The translations under genes were made by a program, and so were the position numbers. Shown here in pieces: positions 25,991-34,160 of a stretch of 35,726 bases of DNA. The stretch spans positions 1-35,726 of the forward strand of contig JAKAEJ010000018.1 in assembly GCA_021818335.1 (NCBI GenBank), in the 5' to 3' direction. How positions within the stretch are numbered: the stretch's first letter is position 1; every line of letters begins with the position of its first letter. The notes under the pieces are model-generated. The model searched no databases. It was not told where the DNA came from and saw only the letters and a list, made by a program, of their open reading frames with translations. The stretch comes from Pseudomonadota bacterium (GTDB lineage Bacteria; Pseudomonadota; Gammaproteobacteria; Xanthomonadales; Rhodanobacteraceae).

Positions 25991-26010
25991 GCCCGAGGCG
26001 GGCATGTTTT
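25991..26010 (+). terminator. Candidate intrinsic terminator after pgk
   Basis: Four bases after the pgk stop the plus strand reads GCCCG-AGG-CGGGC followed by ATGTTTT. This gives a 5-bp all-GC stem with a three-base loop and a short T-rich tail. The stem is short, but GC content and T run fit a Rho-independent terminator separating pgk from rmlBACD. Confidence 0.45.
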
Positions 26011-26147
26011 GGAATGGACAGGCGGTTCGTCCATCCGCTGCGCGGCGATCAATGGACCGGTGCGGAGCGCCCAAGCCCGTGCCCGACTGAGCGCGGACCT
26101 GCTCGCCTTCGCAACCCGCAATGCCCCACAATCATGGACCATCGTCT

Positions 26148-26155
26148 GGAGAAGG
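26148..26155 (+). promoter_or_regulatory. Shine-Dalgarno sequence deciding the rmlB start
   Basis: GGAGAAGG lies 6 bases before the ATG at 26162. It rules out the longer open frame from 26009, which has no such site and encodes an unrelated 51-residue lead before the Rossmann motif. Confidence 0.7.
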
Positions 26156-26161
26156 CTCGAC

Positions 26162-27220
26162 ATGAGGACGTGGCTGGTTACTGGTGGTGCCGGCTTCATC
26201 GGCGGCAATTTCGTGCTCGAAGCACTCAGGGACGCAGATACGCGCGTTGTCAATCTGGATAATCTCACCTACGCAGGCAATCTCGACACGCTCGCGGGGG
26301 TTCGCAACCATCCGGCGCATAGTTTCGTTCATGGCGACATCTGCGACGGCGCCCTGGTCTCAAGCCTGCTGCGCACCCATAACATCGAAGCTGTCATCAA
26401 TTTTGCTGCCGAGTCTCACGTGGATCGCTCGATCGACGGTCCTGCCGCATTCGTACAAACGAACGTCGTCGGCACGCTGGCGCTGCTGGAAGCGTCCCGC
26501 CACTACTGGCAATCGTTGCCACCCGATCAACAGGCCCGCTTTCGGTTCCTGCACGTCTCCACCGACGAGGTATTCGGCTCACTCGGTCCCTCCGGTTGTT
26601 TCACGGAAGCCACTCCTTACGCTCCCAACTCGCCCTATTCAGCCTCCAAAGCTGCATCGGATCACCTCGTTCGTGCGTTTCACCATACTTGGGGCCTGCC
26701 GACGCTGACCACGAACTGCTCGAACAACTACGGTCCCTACCAGTTCCCGGAAAAGCTGATCCCATTGACGATCCAGAAGGGTTTGGCTGGTGAGGCGCTG
26801 CCGGTTTATGGAGACGGCCGCAATGTGCGTGACTGGTTATATGTAGGTGATCACTGCGCGGCGATCCGAAGGGTCCTTGAAGCAGGGCGTCCTGGCGAGA
26901 CCTGGAACATCGGTGGTAACAGCGAGCGCCAGAACATTGACGTCGTACGGGCGATTTGCGCGCTGCTTGACGAGCGCCGACCACTCCCTGGCGGCAGGCG
27001 TCGCGAGGCACTGATCATGTTCGTTAAGGACCGGCCAGGGCATGACCGGCGCTATGCGGTCGACGCCAGCAAGATCCGACGCGAGCTCGGCTGGGTGCCA
27101 GAGCATAATTTCACTGAAGGCCTTGCACGAACGGTTGACTGGTACCTGGAGCACCAACCTTGGGTCCGGCGTGTTCTGGACGGGAGCTACCGCATGCAGC
27201 GACTGGGAGATGGCGCGTGA
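26162..27220 (+). CDS. rmlB: dTDP-glucose 4,6-dehydratase
   Basis: First gene of the operon but second step of dTDP-L-rhamnose synthesis: dTDP-glucose to dTDP-4-keto-6-deoxyglucose, with bound NAD. The 352-residue extended SDR enzyme begins [18 protein letters not shown] (NAD loop GGAGFIG, residues 8-14). It continues with [26 protein letters not shown], the catalytic STDEVFGSL, the [11 protein letters not shown] YxxxK motif, and [19 protein letters not shown]. The ending [10 protein letters not shown]...GETWNIGGN is standard. The rhamnose product is used for LPS, exopolysaccharide or glycolipid. Its stop overlaps the rmlA start (GTGA). The order rmlB-A-C-D matches Xanthomonas. Confidence 0.97.
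   Translation: MRTWLVTGGAGFIGGNFVLEALRDADTRVVNLDNLTYAGNLDTLAGVRNHPAHSFVHGDICDGALVSSLLRTHNIEAVINFAAESHVDRSIDGPAAFVQTNVVGTLALLEASRHYWQSLPPDQQARFRFLHVSTDEVFGSLGPSGCFTEATPYAPNSPYSASKAASDHLVRAFHHTWGLPTLTTNCSNNYGPYQFPEKLIPLTIQKGLAGEALPVYGDGRNVRDWLYVGDHCAAIRRVLEAGRPGETWNIGGNSERQNIDVVRAICALLDERRPLPGGRRREALIMFVKDRPGHDRRYAVDASKIRRELGWVPEHNFTEGLARTVDWYLEHQPWVRRVLDGSYRMQRLGDGA
27205..27209 (+). promoter_or_regulatory. Shine-Dalgarno sequence supporting the GTG start of rmlA
   Basis: GGGAG lies 7 bases before GTG 27217, inside the end of rmlB. The GTG overlaps the rmlB stop as GTGA, and the resulting protein begins nine residues before the [12 protein letters not shown] motif, as expected for RmlA. Confidence 0.6.
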
Positions 27221-28113
27221 TCACGTCCGCCGCACGCAAGGGAATCATTCTGGCCGGTGGCTCCGGTACGCGCCTTTACCCGGTTACCCACGCGATCAGC
27301 AAGCAATTGCTGCCCGTCTACGACAAGCCGATGATCTACTACCCGCTGGGCACGTTGATGTTGGCAGGCATTCGCGACGTGCTGATCATCAACACACCGC
27401 ACGAGCAAGCGATGTTCCAGCGCTTGCTCGGCGACGGCAGCCAGTGGGGTATCAACCTCGAATACGCGGTGCAACCTTCCCCAGATGGTCTTGCGCAGGC
27501 CTATTTGATTGGTCGCGAGTTCATTGCCGGGCAGCCATCGTGTCTGATCCTGGGCGACAACCTGTTTTACGGCCATGGCTTCACTGAAAAATTGCGGGCC
27601 GCAACCGCGCACACCCTGGGCGCCACCGTATTCGGGTACTGGGTGCGTGACCCGGAACGCTATGGCGTAGCCGAGTTCGACGAATGCGGACGAGTTGTCG
27701 GGCTGGAAGAAAAGCCCCGACTGCCGCGGTCGAACTATGCCGTTACCGGGCTTTATTTTTATGATGGTCGCGCCAGCGATTTCGCAGCCAGCCTCGCACC
27801 ATCGGAACGAGGCGAGCTGGAGATCACCGATCTCAACCGGTGCTATCTCCGGGACGGGTCACTCCAACTTCAAAAGTTGGGCCGCGGCTATGCGTGGCTT
27901 GATACCGGAACGCACGAGTCACTTGTGCAGGCATCCAATTACATTGAGACCATCGAGAATCGTCAAGGCTTGAAGGTCTGCTGCCCCGAGGAAATTGCAT
28001 ACATCAATGGATGGATTGATCGCGAAAAACTTCTGCGCCTCGCGGCTGCTCTGTCCAAGACTGGTTATGGCCAGTACCTGATGACGCTCGCTACGGAAGG
28101 ACCCCGTGCATGA
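27217..28113 (+). CDS. rmlA: Glucose-1-phosphate thymidylyltransferase
   Basis: Makes dTDP-glucose from dTTP and glucose 1-phosphate, the entry step of the pathway. The 298-residue product has the nucleotidyltransferase signature [38 protein letters not shown] and the metal/nucleotide segment [14 protein letters not shown] come next, then [16 protein letters not shown] and [23 protein letters not shown]. The C-terminal [22 protein letters not shown] is followed by [11 protein letters not shown]. Feedback control by dTDP-rhamnose is known for the family. I use the GTG start at 27217 rather than an upstream ATG within rmlB. The 3' end overlaps rmlC by ATGA. Confidence 0.97.
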   Translation: MITSAARKGIILAGGSGTRLYPVTHAISKQLLPVYDKPMIYYPLGTLMLAGIRDVLIINTPHEQAMFQRLLGDGSQWGINLEYAVQPSPDGLAQAYLIGREFIAGQPSCLILGDNLFYGHGFTEKLRAATAHTLGATVFGYWVRDPERYGVAEFDECGRVVGLEEKPRLPRSNYAVTGLYFYDGRASDFAASLAPSERGELEITDLNRCYLRDGSLQLQKLGRGYAWLDTGTHESLVQASNYIETIENRQGLKVCCPEEIAYINGWIDREKLLRLAAALSKTGYGQYLMTLATEGPRA

Positions 28114-28667
28114 ATCGCATCGAAACCGCGCTGCCCGGAGCATGCATTCTGGAACCTGACGTGCACGGTGACGCGCGCGGCTACTTTCTCGAAACGTTCC
28201 ATGCTGCCAAATTCGCGGCGCTCGGCCTCGATCTCGCGTTCGTGCAGACCAATGTCTCGCGGTCAGCGCGCGGCGTGCTGCGCGGCCTGCACTATCAATG
28301 GCCAAAGCCCCAGGGCAAGCTGGTGACGGTGCTGGAAGGCAACGTATGGGACGTCGCCGTGGACATCCGTGTCGGTTCACCCACATTCGCCTGCTGGACT
28401 GCCGTCGAACTCAGCGCCGTGAACCATCGACTGTTCTGGATTCCCGAGGGTTATGCACACGGATTCTGTGTTTTGAGCGAACATGCGACTTTCATGTACC
28501 AGTGCACGACGCTATACGACGGCTCGGCAGATGCCGTGATTCGCTGGAACGACGAATCCCTTGCGATCAGCTGGCCAATGGACTGTCCGATCCTCTCGAC
28601 CAAGGACGGCTCGGCGCCTCTACTCTCGGAATTGACGTCAGCACGGCTGCCGACATACGTCGAATGA
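28110..28667 (+). CDS. rmlC: dTDP-4-dehydrorhamnose 3,5-epimerase
   Basis: A cupin epimerase of 185 residues acting on C3 and C5 of dTDP-4-keto-6-deoxyglucose. The sequence has [15 protein letters not shown] near 21-35 and [20 protein letters not shown] with the catalytic base His61. [19 protein letters not shown] is followed by [16 protein letters not shown]. The Tyr-bearing [18 protein letters not shown] then [11 protein letters not shown] end the barrel. Start and stop overlap the neighbours rmlA and rmlD by ATGA, so the four genes should be made in fixed ratio from one transcript. Confidence 0.97.
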   Translation: MNRIETALPGACILEPDVHGDARGYFLETFHAAKFAALGLDLAFVQTNVSRSARGVLRGLHYQWPKPQGKLVTVLEGNVWDVAVDIRVGSPTFACWTAVELSAVNHRLFWIPEGYAHGFCVLSEHATFMYQCTTLYDGSADAVIRWNDESLAISWPMDCPILSTKDGSAPLLSELTSARLPTYVE

Positions 28668-29599
28668 AGATCCTGCTACTCGGAGCAAACGGCCAGATCG
28701 GCTTCGAGCTTATGCGCGCGATGAGCGTGCTTGGTGAGGTCGTCCCAGTCACGCGTGATGGATTTTTGCAAGGCGGGGCATCATGCCGTGAGGTCGACCT
28801 TGCATCCGACACTGCCTTGGGCATGCTGCTGGATAGCACCCAGCCGAGCCTGATCGTCAATGCCGCAGCCTACACGGCGGTTGACCGCGCCGAAGACGAA
28901 CCGGAGCTCGCCAGAAGGGTCAATGGCGACGCAGTCGGCGCGCTGGGCGCGTGGGCCGCGACACACGGCGTCCCCGTGGTTCATTTCTCCACGGACTACG
29001 TCTTCGATGGGAACCATGGACGCCCGTGGCGAGAAGACGACGCGACCGCGCCACTTGGCGCCTACGGCAGCAGCAAATGGCTGGGCGAACAAGCCTTGCT
29101 CCAGAGCGGCGCCCAGCACCTGATCTTGCGCACCGCATGGATCTACGCTGCGCGGGGTCGCAATTTCCTACTCAGCATCCTGCGCGCCGCCCACGGAGAG
29201 GGTTCTATCCGCGTCGTGGACGACCAATACGGCTCGCCAACGCCCGCGCGCGTCGTGGCCGACGCCACGACCGCCATCGTCGCGCGGATTGCATCCCGTG
29301 GCCACTTCCGCGAGGACGTACCCTGGGGCACGTACCATCTGACCACCGCGGGGCAAACCACGTGGCACGGATTTGCGTCGGCCCTTCTGCGGGAGGCGCT
29401 GCGCGCGCGGCTGATTGCCCGCATGCCTGATATACAGGCTATCAGTAGCTCCGCGTGGCAGGCCCGGGCGCGTCGTCCTGGTTATTCCGTTCTCGATTGT
29501 TCGCGCATACAGGATGCGTTCGCGCTGCGCCTGCCGTCGTGGCAGGATGGGCTTGCTTCGGTGATCAGTGAAATCGTGAGTTGTCGAGCCCACGCATAA
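28664..29599 (+). CDS. rmlD: dTDP-4-dehydrorhamnose reductase
   Basis: Final step: NADPH reduction of dTDP-4-keto-rhamnose to dTDP-L-rhamnose. The 311-residue extended SDR begins [39 protein letters not shown] precedes HFSTDYVFDGNHGRPWREDD. The YxxxK catalytic pair is in YGSSKWLGEQAL, and LRTAWIYAARGRNFLLSIL with VVDDQYGSPTPARVVAD forms the substrate side. The protein is slightly longer than many RmlD proteins at its C-terminus. The ATG at 28664 overlaps the rmlC stop; the longer frame from 28298 is a shadow of rmlC. It closes the operon; hprK follows after about 100 bases. Confidence 0.96.
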   Translation: MKILLLGANGQIGFELMRAMSVLGEVVPVTRDGFLQGGASCREVDLASDTALGMLLDSTQPSLIVNAAAYTAVDRAEDEPELARRVNGDAVGALGAWAATHGVPVVHFSTDYVFDGNHGRPWREDDATAPLGAYGSSKWLGEQALLQSGAQHLILRTAWIYAARGRNFLLSILRAAHGEGSIRVVDDQYGSPTPARVVADATTAIVARIASRGHFREDVPWGTYHLTTAGQTTWHGFASALLREALRARLIARMPDIQAISSSAWQARARRPGYSVLDCSRIQDAFALRLPSWQDGLASVISEIVSCRAHA

Positions 29600-29701
29600 A
29601 CCGGCTTCCGTTTACCACATGACGCGATCGGGTGCCCACCACGCGTTACACAGGCCGCGTCCTGCTGGCAGAATGCAGAAATCGCGTTGACGAGCAGACG
29701 G

Positions 29702-30655
29702 ATGGAACGCATCACCGCCCGCCAGCTTTACGAAAGAGTCCAGGATCGGCTGGGCCTGCGCTGGATCGCCGGCGTGCGCGGCGAGGGGCGGATGCTCGAG
29801 CCCAGCGCCGGGCGCGAGAGACGACCTTCGCTGGTCGGCTATCTCAATCTGATTTACCCCAATCGCGTTCAAGTGGTTGGTAGCGAGGAGCTTGCCTACC
29901 TGGACGGATTGGAAGCGCGGCAGCGATGGGAGACGCTTCAGCGGATCGTCGCCCAGAAGCCCGTTGCATTGATTGTCACCAAGGACCAGGCCATTCCCGC
30001 TGACCTGCGCGAAGCGGCCGAAGATAGCGGTACGCCGCTCTGGATCAGCGCGCTCCGTGGCCACGAGATATACACATGGCTTCAGTACAACCTGACCCGG
30101 ATGCTGGCGCGCTCGCAAACGTTGCACGGCGTGTTGATGGAAATTTATTCGATCGGCGTGCTTGTCACCGGCGAGCCGGGTACTGGAAAGAGCGAGTTGG
30201 CCTTGGATTTGATCACGCGCGGGCATCGTCTCGTCGCCGATGACGCGCCGGAATTCAATTTGATTGCTCCGGACGTGATCGACGGAACGTGCCCGGATCT
30301 GCTGCGCGACCTTCTTGAGGTTCGCGGGCTGGGTGTACTGAACGTACGCGAGATGTACGGCCACACGGCCGTGAAAGATTCCAAGTACCTCCGCTTGGTT
30401 CTTCACTTGCAGCCATCGAGCGAGCAAGGTGGCGACCGCGACGGCATGCAGCGGCTCACCGGCGTGCTGGGCCAGCGGGAAATTCTGGGGGTCAAGGTGC
30501 CGCAAATCACCATTCCGGTCGCACCCGGTCGCAACTTGGCGGTGTTGGCCGAAGCCGCAGTTCGCAACCATATGCTGAAAACCAAGGGTCTCGATCCTGC
30601 ACAGACATTCATCGATCGCCAAGCGCACCAGATGCAGAGGCTGCCACCATGGTGA
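29702..30655 (+). CDS. hprK: HPr kinase/phosphorylase
   Basis: A bifunctional enzyme that phosphorylates HPr on Ser46 and reverses this by phosphorolysis. The 317-residue protein has the N-terminal MurF-like domain to about 130 and then the P-loop kinase domain. The Walker A is [14 protein letters not shown] (157-170), after the conserved [29 protein letters not shown] carries the catalytic Asp residues (180/181), and the family signature is [17 protein letters not shown] (about 204-220). In proteobacteria this kinase usually belongs to a regulatory PTS without sugar transport. I prefer ATG 29702 to the in-frame TTG at 29687. It overlaps rapZ by 7 bases, and its substrate HPr is encoded at 33887 with Ser46 intact. 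Confidence 0.95.
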   Translation: MERITARQLYERVQDRLGLRWIAGVRGEGRMLEPSAGRERRPSLVGYLNLIYPNRVQVVGSEELAYLDGLEARQRWETLQRIVAQKPVALIVTKDQAIPADLREAAEDSGTPLWISALRGHEIYTWLQYNLTRMLARSQTLHGVLMEIYSIGVLVTGEPGTGKSELALDLITRGHRLVADDAPEFNLIAPDVIDGTCPDLLRDLLEVRGLGVLNVREMYGHTAVKDSKYLRLVLHLQPSSEQGGDRDGMQRLTGVLGQREILGVKVPQITIPVAPGRNLAVLAEAAVRNHMLKTKGLDPAQTFIDRQAHQMQRLPPW

Positions 30656-31527
30656 GCGATGCACAGACTGACACGACCCGACTGGTTATATTGACGGGCC
30701 TTTCCGGAGGCGGCAAGACCGTTGCGCTGCGGACACTGGAGGACCTCGGCTTTTACTGCGTCGACAACCTGCCCGCCGCGCTGATCCCGCATTTGGTCGA
30801 AGCGCTGCAAAACGGCAGTGATGGTCCACGCCGTATTGCGGTAGGCATCGACGTTCGCGCGCAAGGCGATGACCTCAGCAGGATTCCCGGAGTACTAGCG
30901 CAATTGGCAGGCAAGGGTAAGCCCGCAGAACTGGTGTTCCTTCATGCACGCGACGAGGTACTGATCAAGCGTTATTCGGAGACGCGTCGGCGACACCCGC
31001 TATCGGCACAAGGTCTGTCCCTGGCGGGAGCCATCGAGCGAGAGCGTATGCTCCTCAAACCGTTGTCCTCGATTGCGGAGCGGCTAGTCGATACGTCCGA
31101 CTTGAACGTCCACCAACTACGCAGGCTGATCGCAACCAGCTATGGCCTCCGCGCAGACGGGCTGACGCTGCTCTTCGAGTCATTCGCATTCCGCCGCGGC
31201 CTTCCGCCAGATGCCGATTTCGTCTTCGATGCGCGCTGCCTGCCGAACCCTCACTGGGATCCCACCCTGCGCCCGCTATCCGGACGCGATGCACCAGTGC
31301 GCGCCTATCTCGATGGACAGACGCATGCACAGCAGTTCTTGCTGGAGCTCACGGGAATGCTCGAGCGTTGGCTGCCACATTTCGTGCAAGAGGACCGCAG
31401 TTATGTGACCGTCGGCATCGGCTGCACCGGTGGCCGCCATCGGTCTGTTTACCTGGCAGAACGACTCAGCGAACATTTCCGCGAACGGCACACCCAGGTC
31501 CTCACCTTTCACCGTGAGTTGGAATAG
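30649..31527 (+). CDS. rapZ: RNase adapter protein RapZ (YvcJ/UPF0042 P-loop protein)
   Basis: A nucleotide- and RNA-binding protein of 292 residues. The N-terminal P-loop is [30 protein letters not shown] (given as separate blocks: GLSGGGKT is the Walker A; YCVDNLP follows). [25 protein letters not shown] region lies in the middle. The C-terminal domain has [20 protein letters not shown] and the highly conserved [19 protein letters not shown]. In E. coli RapZ directs RNase E to the sRNA GlmZ and thereby controls glucosamine-6-phosphate synthase; elsewhere its role is less clear. It overlaps hprK by 7 bases and the EIIA gene follows 2 bases later, the usual gammaproteobacterial order. Confidence 0.96.
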   Translation: MVSDAQTDTTRLVILTGLSGGGKTVALRTLEDLGFYCVDNLPAALIPHLVEALQNGSDGPRRIAVGIDVRAQGDDLSRIPGVLAQLAGKGKPAELVFLHARDEVLIKRYSETRRRHPLSAQGLSLAGAIERERMLLKPLSSIAERLVDTSDLNVHQLRRLIATSYGLRADGLTLLFESFAFRRGLPPDADFVFDARCLPNPHWDPTLRPLSGRDAPVRAYLDGQTHAQQFLLELTGMLERWLPHFVQEDRSYVTVGIGCTGGRHRSVYLAERLSEHFRERHTQVLTFHRELE

Positions 31528-31529
31528 GC

Positions 31530-31928
31530 ATGACTAGTGGGATTCTTCTCGTTACGCACGTCGGCATCGCCCATGCGCTGATGGATGCCGCGCGTCACGT
31601 GCTGGGCAATCTCCCAGCTGAACTGGACAGCGTCGAAATTGCTGCCGACTCTGATCCAGAACAAGCACTGCAAGAGGCGGCGCGGCACGCTGCGAGTCTC
31701 GACAATGGCGAAGGCGTTTTGGTGCTGTCCGACCTGTATGGGGCGACGCCATGTAACATCGCGCGTCGCTTGGGCGAGCAGAGTGTGCACTTGCGGTGGG
31801 TCGCGGGCCTGAATCTGTCCATGCTGTTGCGCGTTCTCAACTATGCGGGCAGGCCTCTCGACGAACTGGCGGAAATCGCTGTGAGTGGCGGCCACACAGG
31901 TATCCGTATCGACCATGCAGGCGCATGA
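31530..31928 (+). CDS. PTS EIIA component, mannose family
   Basis: A soluble 132-residue phosphocarrier. The phospho-accepting His is residue 10 in ILLVTHVGIAHAL. LVLSDLYGATPCNIARR (about 75-90) is the mannose-family signature, followed by VAGLNLSMLLRVLNYAGRPLDEL. HPr(His15-P) should phosphorylate it. No EIIB or EIIC of the mannose family is in the window, so a signalling rather than a transport role is likely, as proposed for the incomplete PTS of other proteobacteria. It is the last of the tightly packed hprK-rapZ-EIIA group; the next gene starts one base after its stop. Confidence 0.93.
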   Translation: MTSGILLVTHVGIAHALMDAARHVLGNLPAELDSVEIAADSDPEQALQEAARHAASLDNGEGVLVLSDLYGATPCNIARRLGEQSVHLRWVAGLNLSMLLRVLNYAGRPLDELAEIAVSGGHTGIRIDHAGA

Positions 31929-31929
31929 G

Positions 31930-32259
31930 ATGAGCCGCTCATCCCCTCCGCCAAGGATCCAGGCCGGTTCCTTTGGCCGCTGGCAATTGCGGAAATACGC
32001 AATGTCACGAGCTCGCGCCAACACGCCGTATTTCGCCCGGTCGGGGCGCCACGCCCGATCCGCTGCGACCGGCAGGTCGCGCGTTTGGTACCTCCTGCTC
32101 CTCGTGCCCATCGCCGCCACGCTGTGGGTACCCCTGTTCAATCGCGACGCGCCAGCGTTTTTCGGCATTCCGTACTTCTACTGGTACCTGCTTGCATGGG
32201 TCCCACTGAGTGCCATTTGCTCGGCATTCGTATACCTGCAAACGCGGGATCGGCACTAG
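31930..32259 (+). CDS. DUF3311 small membrane protein, symporter partner
   Basis: The recognisable part is the last 75 residues, a DUF3311 protein with two membrane helices: WYLLLLVPIAATLWVPLFNRDAP and FFGIPYFYWYLLAWVPLSAICSAFVYL. Such proteins are typically encoded directly before a sodium:solute symporter, and here the symporter starts 13 bases later. By analogy with YjcH-ActP and DUF4212-symporter pairs it may be an accessory subunit; that is inference. The start is uncertain. ATG 31930 gives 109 residues with a basic, polar 35-residue lead, while ATG 32002 gives 85 residues of more usual length. Confidence 0.8.
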   Translation: MSRSSPPPRIQAGSFGRWQLRKYAMSRARANTPYFARSGRHARSAATGRSRVWYLLLLVPIAATLWVPLFNRDAPAFFGIPYFYWYLLAWVPLSAICSAFVYLQTRDRH

Positions 32260-32263
32260 GGAG
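32258..32263 (+). promoter_or_regulatory. Shine-Dalgarno sequence of the symporter gene
   Basis: AGGGAG begins inside the stop codon of the DUF3311 gene (TAG, 32257-32259) and lies 9 bases before ATG 32273. It fixes the symporter start against a longer frame from 32210 and shows that the two genes are meant to be translated together. Confidence 0.6.
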
Positions 32264-32272
32264 CTCATAACG

Positions 32273-33817
32273 ATGCGCTGGAGTGCCTTCGCGGTATTCA
32301 TCGCACTGTTCGCGCTGGTTACCATGCTGGGTTTTGTTGCGGCGCGCTGGCGCAAGGCCGACCTTTCCGATCTTCATGAATGGGGCTTGGGCGGTCGCCG
32401 CTTTGGCACGTTCATCACTTGGTTCCTCCTCGGAGGCGACCTGTACACGGCGTATACGTTCATCGCTGTTCCGGCTTTGGTATTCGGCGCCGGCGCCATG
32501 GGCTTCTTCGCACTGCCGTACACCGTGATTGCCTATCCCCTCGTGTTTGCCGCACTTCCGCGGCTGTGGCGTGTCGCGCACCGACACAATTACGTGACCG
32601 GTGCGGACTTCGTCAGAGGCCGCTACGACAGTCGCACGCTAGCGCTTCTCGTTGCCGCAACCGGCATCCTTGCGACGATGCCGTACATCGCGCTGCAGCT
32701 CGTTGGCATGGAGGTCGTCATTGCAGCACTCGGCTTCCCCATGGGCGGCGCCACGGGAGATCTGCCGCTGGTGATTGCGTTCGCAGTCCTCGCCGCCTAC
32801 ACGTACACAAGCGGACTGCGGGCTCCAGCGTTGATCGCTGTCATCAAGGACCTGCTCGTCTACGTGACGGTGATCACCCTGGTCATCGCGGTGCCTTGGA
32901 AGCTAGGCGGGTTTGCCCCAGTGTTCGCGTCCGTCCCGGCAGACAAGCTGCTGCTTGCAGCGCCGCCTCCCCACAGCTTGGGTAGCTACAGTGCCTTCGC
33001 CAGTCTGGCGCTCGGATCGGCGCTTGCGCTCTTTTGCTATCCGCATGTCCTAACTGGCGTGCTATCAGCGAACAACCCGCGGACGCTCACGCGAAACATG
33101 GCTTTGCTGCCAGCGTTCAGCCTGGCGCTGGGGCTACTGGCACTGCTCGGATACATGGCACTGGCAAGCCACGTCGAGCGCTTGCCCGAATTTTCGCCCT
33201 ATTTCGCTCGATTCAAGTCCAGCTTCGCCGTGCCGGCCTTGATCTTGCACACCTTCCCGCAGTGGTTTGCCGGCGTGGCCTTGGCCGCCATAGCCGTGGG
33301 CGCCCTCGTACCGGCAGCCATCATGTCCATCGCTGCGGCCAATCTATGGACGCGAAGCGTCTACCGTGAATTCATCAATCCGGCCTGCACTGCCGCACAG
33401 GAGTCGAATCAGGCCAAGGCCGCGTCACTGGTTGTGAAATTCGGCGCCTTGCTATTTGTACTGCTGCTCCCTTCGAGCTACGCCATCAATTTCCAGTTGC
33501 TTGGCGGTGTTTGGATCATCCAGATCCTTCCAGCACTACTGTTTGGGCTGTATACACGATGGTTCCATCGCTACGCCCTCATGGCGGGGTGGGCGTCAGG
33601 CATGACAGCTGGGACATTGATGGCGCTCGACCTGCACTTCGCGAGCGCCGTCTATCCCTTGCGATTCCTGGGCTGGACAGTGCCCGGATATGCGGCACTC
33701 TATGCGCTGATGGTCAACATCTTCGTGACTGTTGCAGCCACTCCATTGATAAGGGCGATCGGGCTCTCCGCAGGAATGGACTCCACCCGACGCGAGGACT
33801 ACCTGCCCGTCGAATAG
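32273..33817 (+). CDS. Sodium:solute symporter family (SSS) transporter
   Basis: A 514-residue membrane protein with about 13 hydrophobic helices. Family features include the N-terminal helix followed by LSDLHEWGLGGRRFGTFITWFLLGGDLYTAYTFI and TGADFVRGRYDSRTLALLVA. Later come AYTYTSGLRAPALIAVIKDLLVYVTV (a conserved GLRA...KD segment) and AIAVGALVPAAIMSIAAANLWTRSVYREF, typical of SSS helix 8 with the Na2-site Ser/Ala region. Relatives paired with DUF3311 include monocarboxylate/organic-acid permeases such as MctP, so a small carboxylate, amino acid or urea-like substrate is possible; the sequence does not decide. It lies between the PTS EIIA and HPr genes, which is unusual. A perfect palindrome begins four bases after its stop. 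Confidence 0.9.
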   Translation: MRWSAFAVFIALFALVTMLGFVAARWRKADLSDLHEWGLGGRRFGTFITWFLLGGDLYTAYTFIAVPALVFGAGAMGFFALPYTVIAYPLVFAALPRLWRVAHRHNYVTGADFVRGRYDSRTLALLVAATGILATMPYIALQLVGMEVVIAALGFPMGGATGDLPLVIAFAVLAAYTYTSGLRAPALIAVIKDLLVYVTVITLVIAVPWKLGGFAPVFASVPADKLLLAAPPPHSLGSYSAFASLALGSALALFCYPHVLTGVLSANNPRTLTRNMALLPAFSLALGLLALLGYMALASHVERLPEFSPYFARFKSSFAVPALILHTFPQWFAGVALAAIAVGALVPAAIMSIAAANLWTRSVYREFINPACTAAQESNQAKAASLVVKFGALLFVLLLPSSYAINFQLLGGVWIIQILPALLFGLYTRWFHRYALMAGWASGMTAGTLMALDLHFASAVYPLRFLGWTVPGYAALYALMVNIFVTVAATPLIRAIGLSAGMDSTRREDYLPVE

Positions 33818-33820
33818 CAT

Positions 33821-33841
33821 GCAAGTCTGGACCAGACTTGC
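33821..33841. repeat. Perfect 21-bp palindrome between the symporter gene and ptsH
   Basis: The sequence has 10-base arms, GCAAGTCTGG and CCAGACTTGC, around a single central A. As RNA it could form an 8-bp stem with a five-base loop (GGACC), but only ACAAAACC follows instead of a T run. It is therefore not a classical intrinsic terminator. As DNA it has the symmetry of a dimeric repressor site. It lies 46 bases before the ptsH start codon. Confidence 0.6.
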
Positions 33842-33886
33842 ACAAAACCGCATGCTAGGCACCCACATGTTCGTCAACTTCGACCC

Positions 33887-34156
33887 ATGCCAGAACGCGA
33901 GACCGTAATCAGCAACCGTCTGGGCCTGCACGCACGCGCAGCCGCAAAGCTGGTGCAGACGGTGCAGGGCTTCAAGGCCGGCGTATGGCTGCGCGCGCGT
34001 GGTCATGAAGTGGACGCACGCAGCATCATGGGAGTCATGATGCTTGCGGCCGGCACCGGAACGCCTTTGCTGGTCCGCTCCGAGGGCGCGGACGCCGACG
34101 CCGCATTGGCAGCCGTGATTGACCTGATTGATCGCAAGTTCGACGAGGGCACCTGA
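33887..34156 (+). CDS. ptsH: Phosphocarrier protein HPr
   Basis: An 89-residue PTS phosphocarrier. His15, the Enzyme I phosphorylation site, lies in SNRLGLHARAAAKLVQ. Ser46, the target of HPr kinase, lies in DARSIMGVMMLAAGTGTPLLV. Both residues are present and correctly spaced, agreeing with the nearby hprK gene and predicting two competing phosphorylations. The protein passes phosphate from Enzyme I to the EIIA encoded at 31530. It begins 69 bases after the symporter stop, enough for its own promoter, and ptsI follows 4 bases after its stop. Confidence 0.96.
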   Translation: MPERETVISNRLGLHARAAAKLVQTVQGFKAGVWLRARGHEVDARSIMGVMMLAAGTGTPLLVRSEGADADAALAAVIDLIDRKFDEGT

Positions 34157-34160
34157 CCCG

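Noticed and set aside
26009-26161. N-terminal extension of RmlB
   Set aside because: A good Shine-Dalgarno site stands before ATG 26162, and the extension has no family similarity.
29646-29674. Possible sigma-70 promoter (TTACAC, 17 bases, CAGAAT) before hprK
   Set aside because: The -35 box matches the consensus poorly and such pairs occur often by chance; not listed as a feature.
29612-30664. 350-residue minus-strand frame opposite hprK
   Set aside because: It mirrors the hprK codon pattern, has no motifs, and hprK on the plus strand carries all family residues.
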